Assembly: GCA_002839335.1 (NCBI GenBank)
Contig: PGXU01000026.1
Coordinates: 1-39,876, forward strand
Length of the DNA: 39,876 nucleotides
Source: Spirochaetae bacterium HGW-Spirochaetae-4
Lineage (GTDB): Bacteria; Spirochaetota; Spirochaetia; Sphaerochaetales; Sphaerochaetaceae
Direction: 5' to 3'
Every line of letters starts with the position of its first letter. Positions within the stretch are counted from its first letter, which is position 1. The notes under the pieces are model-generated. The model was given only the letters and a program-made list of their open reading frames with translations, did no database searches and was not told the DNA's origin. The position numbers and the translations under genes were made by a program. Below, in pieces: positions 17,102 to 25,503 of this stretch.

Positions 17102-17862
17102 CAAAATACGTGGGCTCCATTGTCATGGAGACGCACAACCGCGTCCAATGCCGCCTGTATCACCAGCTTCTCACCTTGCCGATACAGCTGTTCCTTCTCT
17201 TCGATTGTCGGTTGCTCTTCCAACCAGATATTCGAATCTGTGGAAACCACGGCTCCGGTCTTCACCCCCCGGTAACTTCCGACGATGAACAAGGTGGCGG
17301 CTTCCTGCTCAGCCGCAAGAACTCCGCTGGCGGTAAGCAACGTGTTCAACTGCTGGTCTTGGATATAGTAAGCATCCCGACAAAACCCGATACCCGCACG
17401 ATATGGGACAGCTGCCGCACGCAAGGAATCCACCAAGGCGTTGGTGACATCCAGATCGGCAACCGCAGGAAATTCAGGTGGTAGATAGGCTTTGGAAGTC
17501 CCCTCTCCACGATAGGTGGCGGTTATCACCACAGGAGTCCCAATCGGAATCGTCTTTTGACGCCCCCCTGCCGAACCCACGCGGATAAAGACCTTCGCTC
17601 CGAGTTTAATCAACTCTTCGAATGCGATCGAAGCGGCGGGACCTCCGATTCCGGAGGAACAGACTGTCAGGGGAACTCCCTTGTAGATACCGGTGTAGAC
17701 AATGTACTCCCGATTCTCAGCCAACAAATCGGCCGAATCCATCAACTGGACAATCCGTTTGACACGACCGGGATCTCCCGGTGTAATCACATACGGTGCG
17801 ATATCGCCTTCGGCGCATCTGATATGTTTGAGCACAACATTACCCGTAAGTTTCCGTTCCAT
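17101..17862 (-). CDS. Nucleoside phosphorylase, uridine phosphorylase-like
   Basis: A 253-residue PNP_UDP family enzyme that would split a nucleoside with phosphate into base and ribose-1-phosphate. It shows the phosphate-binding VITPGDPGRV, the SSGIGGPAASIAFEEL strand-loop typical of uridine phosphorylases, and RVGSAGG. The ribose-binding motif, normally E-M-E, reads EQEAA here, an unusual Gln. I chose ATG 17862 because GAGGGG stands 7 nt upstream; the GTG at 17868 overlaps the ATPase stop region and sits too close to that site. It lies immediately after the ATPase gene and overlaps the M20 peptidase gene by one base. Confidence 0.88.
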   Translation of the reverse strand: MERKLTGNVVLKHIRCAEGDIAPYVITPGDPGRVKRIVQLMDSADLLAENREYIVYTGIYKGVPLTVCSSGIGGPAASIAFEELIKLGAKVFIRVGSAGGRQKTIPIGTPVVITATYRGEGTSKAYLPPEFPAVADLDVTNALVDSLRAAAVPYRAGIGFCRDAYYIQDQQLNTLLTASGVLAAEQEAATLFIVGSYRGVKTGAVVSTDSNIWLEEQPTIEEKEQLYRQGEKLVIQAALDAVVRLHDNGAHVF

Positions 17863-17864
17863 CG

Positions 17865-18935
17865 TCACACCCCTCTCTCCACAATCAATTTTTCCGGTGG
17901 GATACTGAACACCGTACGCTCCACTCCATCGGCAACCGGCTTCCCCACAACAACCGCCCGCAGCGCATGGGTGCCGAGATGCATTGCATATTGGGTCGTA
18001 TTGCCCTGGTAGTTCGAGAAGTCGATCCCCACCTCCATGGCATTCGCTCCCGGTACCGCACCGATCAATGTATCGTCGGGCCGGAAGAACAGCGAGACCT
18101 TCTTCCCCTCATCCGCTTTCGAGAGATTGGGTGATGGACGCCTGCTGACGAATTGTACCCCGTGCACATCCACGAGAACACCCTTTGGTCCCAATTCCAA
18201 AAGAGTGCCATCTACATGGTTGTCGAATCCGACAAACCGGGCGACAAATGGCGTCGCAGGAGATTCGTAGATCTGTTCAGGAGTTCCTGTCTGCTCGATC
18301 AAACCTTCGTTCATTACGATTATGCGGGAAGAGAGGCTCATCGCCTCGATCTGGTCGTGGGTCACATAGATCATGGTGATTCCCAGCTGATGTTGCAGTC
18401 GGCTCAACTCGGCGCGCATCTCGTCACGCAACTTTGCATCGAGATTCGACAACGGCTCATCCAACAACAAAAGCTCCGGTTGGATTACGATCGAACGGGC
18501 CAATGCGACACGTTGCCGTTGCCCACCCGACAATTGTGCGGGAAACCGACTTTCGAATCCTTTCAAGGATACAAGTTTCAAGACCTCGGCCACGCGTTTC
18601 GCAATTTCCGGCTTTTCGACCTTCCGTCGACGCAAACCGTACGCGACATTGTCGAATACGGTCAAGTGGGGAAACAATGCATAATTCTGGAACACCAACC
18701 CGATATTCCGCTTGTTGGGTGGTACATTGGTATAATCCTTGCCGCCAATGGTGACCGCCCCCTGCTCCGCCATGATGAATCCGGCGATTGTCCGTAAGGT
18801 CGTCGTCTTTCCACATCCGGAAGGACCAAGAAGGGAAACGAGTTCACCCTGCTCCACCGAAAGGTTGAAATTCTTGAGGATCGGTTTCCCCTTCTCATAT
18901 CCGGCATCGATACCGTTCAGTTCGATGAATGCCAT
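17865..18935 (-). CDS. ABC transporter ATP-binding protein, PotA/FbpC type
   Basis: A 356-residue ATPase. Walker A is GPSGCGKTT, the signature LSGGQRQRVALARS, and Walker B LLLLDEPLSNLDAKLR with the H-loop in VTHDQIEAM. After about residue 235 a C-terminal TOBE-type regulatory domain follows. It would power the two PotB/PotC-type permeases encoded just upstream (15-nt gap). The family takes up polyamines, ferric ions, thiamine, phosphonates and other small solutes, so the ATPase alone does not show the substrate. The GTGTGA end lies 3 nt from the phosphorylase start. Confidence 0.94.
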   Translation of the reverse strand: MAFIELNGIDAGYEKGKPILKNFNLSVEQGELVSLLGPSGCGKTTTLRTIAGFIMAEQGAVTIGGKDYTNVPPNKRNIGLVFQNYALFPHLTVFDNVAYGLRRRKVEKPEIAKRVAEVLKLVSLKGFESRFPAQLSGGQRQRVALARSIVIQPELLLLDEPLSNLDAKLRDEMRAELSRLQHQLGITMIYVTHDQIEAMSLSSRIIVMNEGLIEQTGTPEQIYESPATPFVARFVGFDNHVDGTLLELGPKGVLVDVHGVQFVSRRPSPNLSKADEGKKVSLFFRPDDTLIGAVPGANAMEVGIDFSNYQGNTTQYAMHLGTHALRAVVVGKPVADGVERTVFSIPPEKLIVERGV

Positions 18936-18950
18936 GGTTGCGTTCTCCCT

Positions 18951-19730
18951 TTATACATACTTCGAGATGCCCAGCAGCTTCTCAGCACTTTGCACCACGA
19001 TGACAGTCAATACGATGATGATGCTCGACAAGGCCGATATGGTCGGATCGTAATAGTACTCCATGTAACTCAGCATCTGGATCGGCAATGTCGCTACCCC
19101 CGGACCGGTCAGGAACAGGGATACCGGAACATTGTTGAACGAGGTGATGAAAGCCAAAATGAACGCAGCAACCAACCCCGACTGGATATTCGGCAGCACT
19201 ACCGCAAAAAACGCATGCAAGGGTGTCGACCCCAAACTGATCGCAGCCTGCTCGATATCACCTTCGAAGTTACGCAGGCTCGAGGAGACTACACGCACGG
19301 TATAGGGAAACAGAATCGCGGTATGGCCAAGATATAATCCGATTCCGATAGGAATATTGGACACATAGACGAAGAATCGCAGCAGGGAAAAGCCAATCAC
19401 CATTCCCGGCACGATCGCAGGAGAGGAAAACAGCAGTTCCAACGCGTTCTTACCACGATAATTGAACCGGATGTTTGCATAGGCGACCGGAACACCGAGT
19501 ATGAGAGCCGTCGCCGTCGCGGCTAAACCTGTCTTGAGGCTCACCCAGAACGTCGTACGGAACATTTCGATATTCAACGCTTTTGTATACCACGCCAAGG
19601 TGAATCCTTTGGGGGGAAAGCGCATGATCGAATCGCTGCTGAACGATGTGAGGAAAATCATGATGAACGGGCCGATCAGGAAAATGAATACCAACGCGGT
19701 GATAAGGATGAGTATCTTTGAATTTTTCAT
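18951..19730 (-). CDS. ABC transporter permease, PotC type
   Basis: A 259-residue inner-membrane permease beginning MKNSKILILITALVF. The coupling loop, EQAAISLGSTPLHAFFAVVLPNI in sense, is the EAA motif of PotC-like subunits. Six helices are expected. The ATG at 19730 has GAGGAA and overlaps the stop of the PotB-type gene by 4 nt (ATGA). A much longer open frame continues upstream to 20213, but it runs out of frame through the other permease and is not real. Confidence 0.93.
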   Translation of the reverse strand: MKNSKILILITALVFIFLIGPFIMIFLTSFSSDSIMRFPPKGFTLAWYTKALNIEMFRTTFWVSLKTGLAATATALILGVPVAYANIRFNYRGKNALELLFSSPAIVPGMVIGFSLLRFFVYVSNIPIGIGLYLGHTAILFPYTVRVVSSSLRNFEGDIEQAAISLGSTPLHAFFAVVLPNIQSGLVAAFILAFITSFNNVPVSLFLTGPGVATLPIQMLSYMEYYYDPTISALSSIIIVLTVIVVQSAEKLLGISKYV

Positions 19731-20560
19731 ACTTGGTTCCTCGGTCTGAATCGTCTCATGACCGTATGCAAGACCAATGTCGTCAGGATCATTACCACAG
19801 CGATGACAGTCGCGGCTTCCCAGTTCATGAGCACCAGGGCTTGTTGGCGCATCAAGGTGGCCAAGGTAAGTACCTTCGCACCTCCAAGGATCGCCGGTGT
19901 GACATAGGCGGTGATGCAACCGGTGAAGACCAAGGTGACCCCCATGATCAAACCATCGAAGGATAGCGGCACAATCACACGAAAAAAGGTCCCCACCTTG
20001 TTGGAACCGAGACTTAGCGCAGCCTCCTCCACTTCGTTGGGAACATTCTCCAACGCACTGACCAAATTCAGTACCATGATGGGTAGGAACAATTGCAGCA
20101 AACCGATGATAATTGCCCCTTCGGTGTAGAGCATGCGAATCGGTTCCTTCGTCATGCCCAGTACCGACAGGGTCTGGTTTACGATCCCATATCGCCCGAG
20201 GATGACTATCCATGCATAGGTCCTTGCCACCGGACTGGTCATGAGCGGAAGAATTACCAGCGACATGAGCATCGCTTTTCGAGATGGTTTGAGCTTCATC
20301 ATCAGGTATGCCGTGGGATACCCGGCGAACACAGCGATGACAGTGACAACCAGGGCCATCTTCAAGGTCCTCACATAGACGTTCTGGAATTGCTCATCAA
20401 CCAGCACCGCCATATACCGGGCGGCAGTCACAACTCCGTCGTCTCCGACAAAACTCTCCGAAAGAACAAAGAGCAATGGAACAAGGAAGAACGCAAGGAG
20501 GAAGAGGCTCCCCGCTCCGAGCAGCATGACCAAAGATTTCTGTTGGGATTTGAGGCGCAT
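19727..20560 (-). CDS. ABC transporter permease, PotB type
   Basis: A 277-residue permease starting MRLKSQQKSLVML, with a first helix at about residues 12-35 and five more. The coupling loop reads EVEEAALSLGSNKVGTFFRV, the EAA motif. I prefer the ATG at 20560, which has GGGGGA 6 nt upstream; in-frame ATGs at 20572 and 20581 are possible but lack such a site. It pairs with the PotC-type subunit. Between it and the binding-protein gene lies a very stable hairpin. Confidence 0.92.
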   Translation of the reverse strand: MRLKSQQKSLVMLLGAGSLFLLAFFLVPLLFVLSESFVGDDGVVTAARYMAVLVDEQFQNVYVRTLKMALVVTVIAVFAGYPTAYLMMKLKPSRKAMLMSLVILPLMTSPVARTYAWIVILGRYGIVNQTLSVLGMTKEPIRMLYTEGAIIIGLLQLFLPIMVLNLVSALENVPNEVEEAALSLGSNKVGTFFRVIVPLSFDGLIMGVTLVFTGCITAYVTPAILGGAKVLTLATLMRQQALVLMNWEAATVIAVVMILTTLVLHTVMRRFRPRNQV

Positions 20561-20590
20561 TGGATCCCCCATCTGGTACATAAAAGATTA

Positions 20591-20623
20591 CTGGCCGACC
20601 GGGTTCGCCCCGTGGTCGGCCAG
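20591..20623 (-). promoter_or_regulatory. Intercistronic hairpin between binding-protein and PotB-type genes
   Basis: CTGGCCGACC pairs perfectly with GGTCGGCCAG across a 13-nt loop that itself contains GGG-TTCG-CCC. It starts 16 nt after the binding-protein stop and has no T-tract. It is placed to stabilise the upstream message and lower expression of the membrane genes. Confidence 0.6.
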
Positions 20624-20638
20624 AAGGATGACCGTCTG

Positions 20639-21715
20639 TTATTTCGAAAAAATCTTGTTCCAGCGTGCTATCCAATCGGCTTGCAGAGCCGCAGTGTCCC
20701 CTTCATCGAAGAAATGGAGTTTGGCGATCAATTCGTCACCATAGGTGAGATTCTCACCGATTTCCGCAGGCAGCTTCACCCCGGTATGGACCGGAGAATC
20801 GACCAAATCCATTGCTTCGGCCATTTGTACCTCGTAGGAGAGCAAGTGATCGATGAACAAGTGGGCCAGGTCTTCATTTTTGGTTCCCTTCACTACACTG
20901 GCGACACTGAACGAGCCTACCAGGCCTTCTTCGGGAATCACCGAGGCGACAGGAAATCCGGATGCTTTGATATTGCCCCAGGAAAAGCTTGTATATGGAG
21001 CCGCATACACTTCTTCCTGGATAACCAATGCATTGAGTTCGGAAGAGTTGTTGTAGGCAGTCACCAGGGATGGTGCCAGTTCGGCAATCTTCTGCCACCC
21101 GACTTCCGTATTCGAGAAGTCGCCGCCCCAAGCTTTGCTCAACATATAGACGATTGCAGGTCCATAGGTAGTTGTGATGCCGGGAATAGAGAGGAAACCT
21201 TTCAACTCGGTACGGGAAAGGTCTTTCCATGAAGTGAGCGGTGCGACTTTGTCGGTGCGGTAGAATAGTCCCAGGTGCTGTATGGTATACCCGACTGCGT
21301 ATCGTCCGCCGAGCGGATCCTTCGCCGGTTCGATGATATTGGCCAAGTTGGGAATCTTTGCAGGATCGTAGGGCTGGATCAAGCCTTGCTTCATTGCTTC
21401 ATATGCCCAGGTTCCCGCAAAATATGCCACATCGACAATCGGGTTGTCCTTTCGGGCAGCCAGTTTTGTGAAACGGTCGGAGTTGTTCCCCGTCTCTGTG
21501 ACGATCTTCACACCGTAAGTGTCTTCAAACGGTTTGAGGACATTCTTGACCAGCAGATCCATGTTGTAACCCCACATGGAAATGGTCAAGGTCTGGCCCT
21601 TGTAGGGCATATCGGCGGTAGCCGCCGCTTCCTTTCCTCCTTGTGCGAATACCGGCTGCAAGCACAGCACAGCGACAAGGACAACGATGAAACCCATTAC
21701 ACTACGTTTTCCCAT
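20639..21715 (-). CDS. ABC transporter substrate-binding protein, PotD/FbpA-like
   Basis: A 358-residue periplasmic or surface binding protein. The signal peptide (MGKRSVMGF plus hydrophobic core) ends VFAQGGKEAAAT, with no lipobox Cys. The mature protein opens with TLTISMWGYNMDLL and has the SBP_bac_8-like layout (GGRYAVGYTIQHLGLFYRTD; then SWKDLSRTELKG). ATG 21715 has GGAGGGA. It is the first gene of a six-gene operon: binding protein, two permeases, ATPase, nucleoside phosphorylase and M20 peptidase. That company suggests a nucleoside-related ligand and not a polyamine. Expression is probably controlled by the divergent LacI regulator through the site at 21789-21800. Confidence 0.9.
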   Translation of the reverse strand: MGKRSVMGFIVVLVAVLCLQPVFAQGGKEAAATADMPYKGQTLTISMWGYNMDLLVKNVLKPFEDTYGVKIVTETGNNSDRFTKLAARKDNPIVDVAYFAGTWAYEAMKQGLIQPYDPAKIPNLANIIEPAKDPLGGRYAVGYTIQHLGLFYRTDKVAPLTSWKDLSRTELKGFLSIPGITTTYGPAIVYMLSKAWGGDFSNTEVGWQKIAELAPSLVTAYNNSSELNALVIQEEVYAAPYTSFSWGNIKASGFPVASVIPEEGLVGSFSVASVVKGTKNEDLAHLFIDHLLSYEVQMAEAMDLVDSPVHTGVKLPAEIGENLTYGDELIAKLHFFDEGDTAALQADWIARWNKIFSK

Positions 21716-21788
21716 GATTCCCTCCAGAGAATTCTCAAACCGGCTATCCAAAGCCCCCGAATCATAGTCATAAACCAACCAAATCTGG

Positions 21789-21800
21789 TTAACCGTTTGA
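21789..21800. promoter_or_regulatory. Candidate LacI operator in the importer promoter
   Basis: TTAACCGTTTGA with a central CG lies 13 nt downstream of the -10 box of the importer operon. The other strand of the site at 21933-21944 reads TTAAACGTTTTA, matching at 10 of 12 positions. Confidence 0.55.
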
Positions 21801-21813
21801 TGTATTTTCCTTT

Positions 21814-21842
21814 ACTATAATTGCACATTCATCTCCTGTCAA
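21814..21842 (-). promoter_or_regulatory. Promoter of the importer operon
   Basis: On the minus strand TTGACA (21837-21842) and TATAGT (21814-21819) are separated by exactly 17 nt, close to the sigma-70 consensus. The operator candidate is just downstream, in a blocking position. Confidence 0.75.
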
Positions 21843-21899
21843 TCCGACAGTTTCCCTATTATCTAGCTTTTCAATGACCAATAATGCATTAACAAGTTG

Positions 21900-21928
21900 T
21901 TGACTTACCAAGAAAAACGGGCTATAAA
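21900..21928 (+). promoter_or_regulatory. Promoter of the LacI-type regulator gene
   Basis: TTGACT (21900-21905) and TATAAA (21923-21928) have a 17-nt spacer. The start point would fall in the second operator candidate, about 25-30 nt before the start codon. Confidence 0.7.
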
Positions 21929-21932
21929 TTGA

Positions 21933-21944
21933 TAAAACGTTTAA
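21933..21944. promoter_or_regulatory. Candidate LacI operator, autoregulatory
   Basis: TAAAACGTTTAA is symmetric at 10 of 12 positions around the central CG. It sits 5 nt after the -10 box of the regulator gene, so binding would block its own transcription. Confidence 0.55.
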
Positions 21945-21962
21945 CTTATCGGACAAAAATAT

Positions 21963-22991
21963 ATGAGTAGTATCAGAGAAATCGCTGCCCTCGCAGGGCT
22001 CTCCCCCGCCTCCGTTTCACTCTATCTCAATGACAAGAGCACCACACGTGTCGGTCCAGCCGCCAAGGAACGGATCGATGCCGCAGTAAAGAAATTGCAT
22101 TATCACAAGAATATATTCGCCAGTACGCTATCCACACAAGAGTCGAAATTGATCGGCATCATCATCCCGTCCCTGATGCCCCTGTTCGGCAATGAATACA
22201 CCAACACCTTGCTGACAGGAGTGCAATCCCAACTGTCTGAACGGGGGTACGGAATGCTGTTCTTTCCATCGAATGCCCATACTTCGGTCGAAATCGTCGA
22301 GGAACAGATCCACCGCAGCTCCGGTTGTGACGGGTACGTCCTCTTCAGCACTGGGTTTTGCACCCAAACCCAAGTCGAGAAGAACATCCTCGAGTTGCAG
22401 AAGACCGACAAACCGTTCGTGACTCTCAATATACCGGAAATGGATTCGGCAATACGTCAAGTCCTGATCCGCGACCTGGAGGTTTGCTCGGGTACAAGGT
22501 ACCTGCTCGAACGGGGACACAAGCGTATCGGGCTGGTCCTCGGTCGTACAGGAGGCGTGCATGCGAAGAAATTGTATGCGGACCACAGGGATATCCTCGA
22601 AGAATCGGGTATCCCTTTCGATCCACAAACGGTCGTTTACGGAGAGTACTCGGCGGAGCAATCCTATACGATGGTCAAGAAATTGTTGAAGCAGCATCCC
22701 GAACTGACCGCATTGAATTGTATGAGCGATATCATGGCTGCCAGTGCCCTGCTGGTTGCCCAGGATCTCGGGCTATCAGTACCGGAGGAACTCTCGATCA
22801 TCGGACGAAACAATTCGTTGCATGCCCGACTCGCATCACCTAGCATCACCACCGTCGACTTGCACATCGAGGAAGCCGGGAAAAGCGCGGCGCATCTGCT
22901 TCTCGAGGCGATCGCCGGGAGTACAGGGGGACAGAAAATCATCATTTCCGGTACGTTCATCGAACGGGAAACCGTACGAACCCTGCAGTGA
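21963..22991 (+). CDS. LacI family transcriptional regulator
   Basis: A 342-residue repressor. The N-terminal helix-turn-helix reads SIREIAALAGLSPASVSLYLN, followed by the hinge region (RIDAAVKKLHYHKN) and a periplasmic-binding-protein-like effector domain starting at about residue 62 (KLIGIIIPSLMPLFGNEYTN). The C-terminal GTFIERETVR is typical. It lies divergent from the importer operon, with matching operator candidates in both promoters, and 9 nt ahead of the adenine-deaminase-like gene, so it probably controls both. The effector may be a purine, nucleoside or metabolite of the imported compound. Only a weak ribosome site precedes the ATG. Confidence 0.92.
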   Translation: MSSIREIAALAGLSPASVSLYLNDKSTTRVGPAAKERIDAAVKKLHYHKNIFASTLSTQESKLIGIIIPSLMPLFGNEYTNTLLTGVQSQLSERGYGMLFFPSNAHTSVEIVEEQIHRSSGCDGYVLFSTGFCTQTQVEKNILELQKTDKPFVTLNIPEMDSAIRQVLIRDLEVCSGTRYLLERGHKRIGLVLGRTGGVHAKKLYADHRDILEESGIPFDPQTVVYGEYSAEQSYTMVKKLLKQHPELTALNCMSDIMAASALLVAQDLGLSVPEELSIIGRNNSLHARLASPSITTVDLHIEEAGKSAAHLLLEAIAGSTGGQKIIISGTFIERETVRTLQ

Positions 22992-23000
22992 GGACCAGTC

Positions 23001-24767
23001 ATGCATGTTGACACATTGATTACCGATGCCCGTATCTACAATCCCTATATCAAAAAGTGGCAGGTTGCCGATATAGCATTGCTCAACGGCAAGATATTCC
23101 ATGTCGGAGATTGCGTATCGCAGGGCCTGACCGCCACCGAGACCATCGCATGCCATGGAGCACCGGTCATTCCCGGACTCATCGATATCCACCTGCATAT
23201 TGAGAGCTCGTTATGCACACCATACACCTTTGCACAGGCTGTTTTGCCACATGGAATCACCACGGTAGTGGCAGAACATCATGAAATGGCAAATATATTC
23301 GGGCGTGCGGGAATAGAGGTCATGGTCGCTGCATCCAAACATGCTCCGATAGACATATTCCACGGTATCCCCAGCTCTGTTCCATCGACCAATACCAAAT
23401 TGGAGACGACCGGAGGAACCATCGACGCTTCCGATTTGCCTGCGTTGGTCGGGCCTGAACATCCAAAGGTGATCTGTCTTGGTGAAGTCATGAATTTCAG
23501 TACGCTGTTGGAACGATTCGAAGAACTTGTCGGGAATCCATCCGCTGTTGACTCAGCCGGAATGATCGACTACATGCGCACCCACCACCCCCTGATGCCG
23601 ATCGAGGGGCATTGCCCATCCATCAAGGGGTTGGACCTTTCCAAATTGCTCTACCTGGGTGTGGATTCCGATCATTGCAAACAAGATATCGAGGGAATGC
23701 GACAACGCTTCACCAACGGCATGTTTGTAGAAATACAGGGAAAGTCGGTCGATGTGGAAATCATCAGCTACCTGCAGGAACATGATGTCGAGGGACTGTG
23801 GGCATTTGTTACCGACGACGTCCCCCCCGACCTGCTGATACGGCAAGGCCACTTGGATCAGGTGGTTCGCCAGGCGCTTCAGTGCGGCTTGTCGTTGGAG
23901 AAGGCAATTGTCGCCTCCAGTTTCGCGCCTGCGCAACGGATGGGTTTTCGTGACCGGGGTGCAATCGCACCGGGAAAAATCGCCGATCTATTGATCTTGG
24001 CCGACGATTCGTCCGAATTCAAAATCCGTGAAGTCTTCAAACGTGGCAAACGTGCCCAAGAGTGCCTTGCGGTGGCAAGACCCTATGCGTTTCCCGAGAG
24101 ATTCAAGCACAGCATCACCCTGGTGCGAACAACCGACCTTTCCCCCATATTCACGGTCGCTGTCCCCAAAGACACCGTTCAGGCTTTGGTGATGCACAAA
24201 CTGGAGGACAGCACCTACACCGAAGCCGTTCACCGTACGTTCGAACAAATAGAGGGAGTTGCCATATGGGAACAGGAAGGGCAACGTGTAAATCTGGTAG
24301 TGGTAATAAATCGCTATACCAAAAAACTTTCATATGCCCAAGGTTTTTGCGATGGAGATGTGTTGACCAACGGAGCCTACTGCAGTACCTATGCCCACGA
24401 CCATCACAATATATTGGTAATCGGGGACAATACCGCGGACATGCGTATCGCACTCGACTGGGTCCTTTCTCGGGAAGGAGGTATTTGTACCGCATCCAAG
24501 GGAACGATCACCGCAACTATTCCTTTACCTATCGGAGGTATCCTGTCCGAAGCCCCGATGGTTGAATTGGGACAGGACGTCATACATATACAGGATGAAT
24601 TGCATCGGTTGGGCATGCGCCACCCGAACCCACTCATGTCGTTGAGTACTATCACACTACCGGTCAGTCCGGCAATAAAGATTACCGACAAAGGGTTGAT
24701 CGATGTCGCCACGGCATCGTTGGTGCCACTGTTCTCCAAGGCAGAAGGGAGCAACCACCGGCAATGA
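23001..24767 (+). CDS. Adenine deaminase-like amidohydrolase
   Basis: A 588-residue protein with the AdeC layout: an N-terminal beta domain, GLIDIHLHIESS (HxHxE metal site), and the C-terminal AdeC-specific domain (about residues 400-585, LSYAQGFCDGDVLTNGAY then VLSREGGICTAS). Adenine deaminase converts adenine to hypoxanthine and ammonia. The segment that in known AdeC proteins usually reads DPHEIANV is AEHHEMANI here, so the substrate may differ from adenine. A GAGGA site precedes the ATG. It follows the LacI gene by 9 nt, giving a regulator-enzyme unit opposite the importer operon. Confidence 0.86.
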   Translation: MHVDTLITDARIYNPYIKKWQVADIALLNGKIFHVGDCVSQGLTATETIACHGAPVIPGLIDIHLHIESSLCTPYTFAQAVLPHGITTVVAEHHEMANIFGRAGIEVMVAASKHAPIDIFHGIPSSVPSTNTKLETTGGTIDASDLPALVGPEHPKVICLGEVMNFSTLLERFEELVGNPSAVDSAGMIDYMRTHHPLMPIEGHCPSIKGLDLSKLLYLGVDSDHCKQDIEGMRQRFTNGMFVEIQGKSVDVEIISYLQEHDVEGLWAFVTDDVPPDLLIRQGHLDQVVRQALQCGLSLEKAIVASSFAPAQRMGFRDRGAIAPGKIADLLILADDSSEFKIREVFKRGKRAQECLAVARPYAFPERFKHSITLVRTTDLSPIFTVAVPKDTVQALVMHKLEDSTYTEAVHRTFEQIEGVAIWEQEGQRVNLVVVINRYTKKLSYAQGFCDGDVLTNGAYCSTYAHDHHNILVIGDNTADMRIALDWVLSREGGICTASKGTITATIPLPIGGILSEAPMVELGQDVIHIQDELHRLGMRHPNPLMSLSTITLPVSPAIKITDKGLIDVATASLVPLFSKAEGSNHRQ

Positions 24768-24799
24768 CAGAAGGGGTCGACCTGTGGTAGTCTCTCCGC

Positions 24800-25441
24800 A
24801 TGGAAATCCCACAAGCATGTCCCCTGTGCACCCATGACTCCCACCCTCTCGATCCTACCGCGAAGCGCAGATATTTCCAGTGCCCCAATTGTGGGGGAAT
24901 CTTCCTGGCACGCGAGCTGCTGCTTTCTCCCGATGCCGAACTGCGCGAGTACCACACCCACAACAACGATATCACCGACATCCGCTACCAGAAGTTCGTC
25001 AGTCCATTGGTCGAACTCATCGGTTCGCGTCACAACAACGGGCAAAGAGGGCTGGACTTCGGTGCCGGTCCCGGGCCGGTGGTCGCCCACATGCTGGGCA
25101 AGCTGGGCTACGGTATCGACTTGTATGATCCGTTCTTCCATCCCGACGAAACAATATTCGCTAATAGCTACGATTTCATCTTCTGTTGCGAGGTGATCGA
25201 ACACTTCAACACCCCTGGCATCACTTTTGCCACCCTTGGCAACCTCTTGGCCGCAGGTGGATCGCTCTACTGTCGCACAACCTTATATAGAAACGATATA
25301 GATTTCTCAACTTGGTTCTACAAGAAGGAAGACACCCACGTCTTCTTCTACCAACGCAAGACGATCGAGTGGATCGCCAAGCACCTGCTGCATTGCGACT
25401 TCACCATCCTCAACGACAACATCTTTTATTTCACTTCGTGA
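24800..25441 (+). CDS. Class I SAM-dependent methyltransferase with N-terminal zinc ribbon
   Basis: A 213-residue protein. Two CxxC pairs (residues 7/10 and 28/31, CPLC and CPNC) form a small zinc ribbon. A Methyltransf_23-type Rossmann domain follows: motif I GLDFGAGPGPV, the acidic strand YGIDLYDPFF, and FIFCCEVIEHF. The C-terminus (RKTIEWIAKHLLHCDFTIL) is typical of methyltransferases that act on small molecules or glycans; the target is unknown. The ribosome site is weak. The last base of its TGA stop is also the first base of repeat copy A. Confidence 0.85.
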   Translation: MEIPQACPLCTHDSHPLDPTAKRRYFQCPNCGGIFLARELLLSPDAELREYHTHNNDITDIRYQKFVSPLVELIGSRHNNGQRGLDFGAGPGPVVAHMLGKLGYGIDLYDPFFHPDETIFANSYDFIFCCEVIEHFNTPGITFATLGNLLAAGGSLYCRTTLYRNDIDFSTWFYKKEDTHVFFYQRKTIEWIAKHLLHCDFTILNDNIFYFTS

Positions 25442-25503
25442 AGGTACCAGGTACGTGTTTACGTTTTTGTATACAAAATTAAAAAAATGGTGCCAGGCAC
25501 TTT
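25441..25503 (+). repeat. Repeat family copy A (single-unit form, 63 bp)
   Basis: It carries the left end (AAGGTACCAGGTACGTG), one unit with TTTGTATACAAA, and the right end (GGTGCCAGGCACTT). Its unit starts like the first unit of full copies (GTTTACG) and ends like the second (CAAAATT), as expected after recombination between the two units. It begins at the methyltransferase stop codon. Confidence 0.75.

Noticed and set aside
19731-20213. Upstream extension of the PotC-type permease frame, suggesting a fused protein
   Set aside because: It runs out of frame through the PotB-type gene. A good ribosome site and ATG at 19730 with a 4-nt ATGA overlap mark the true start.
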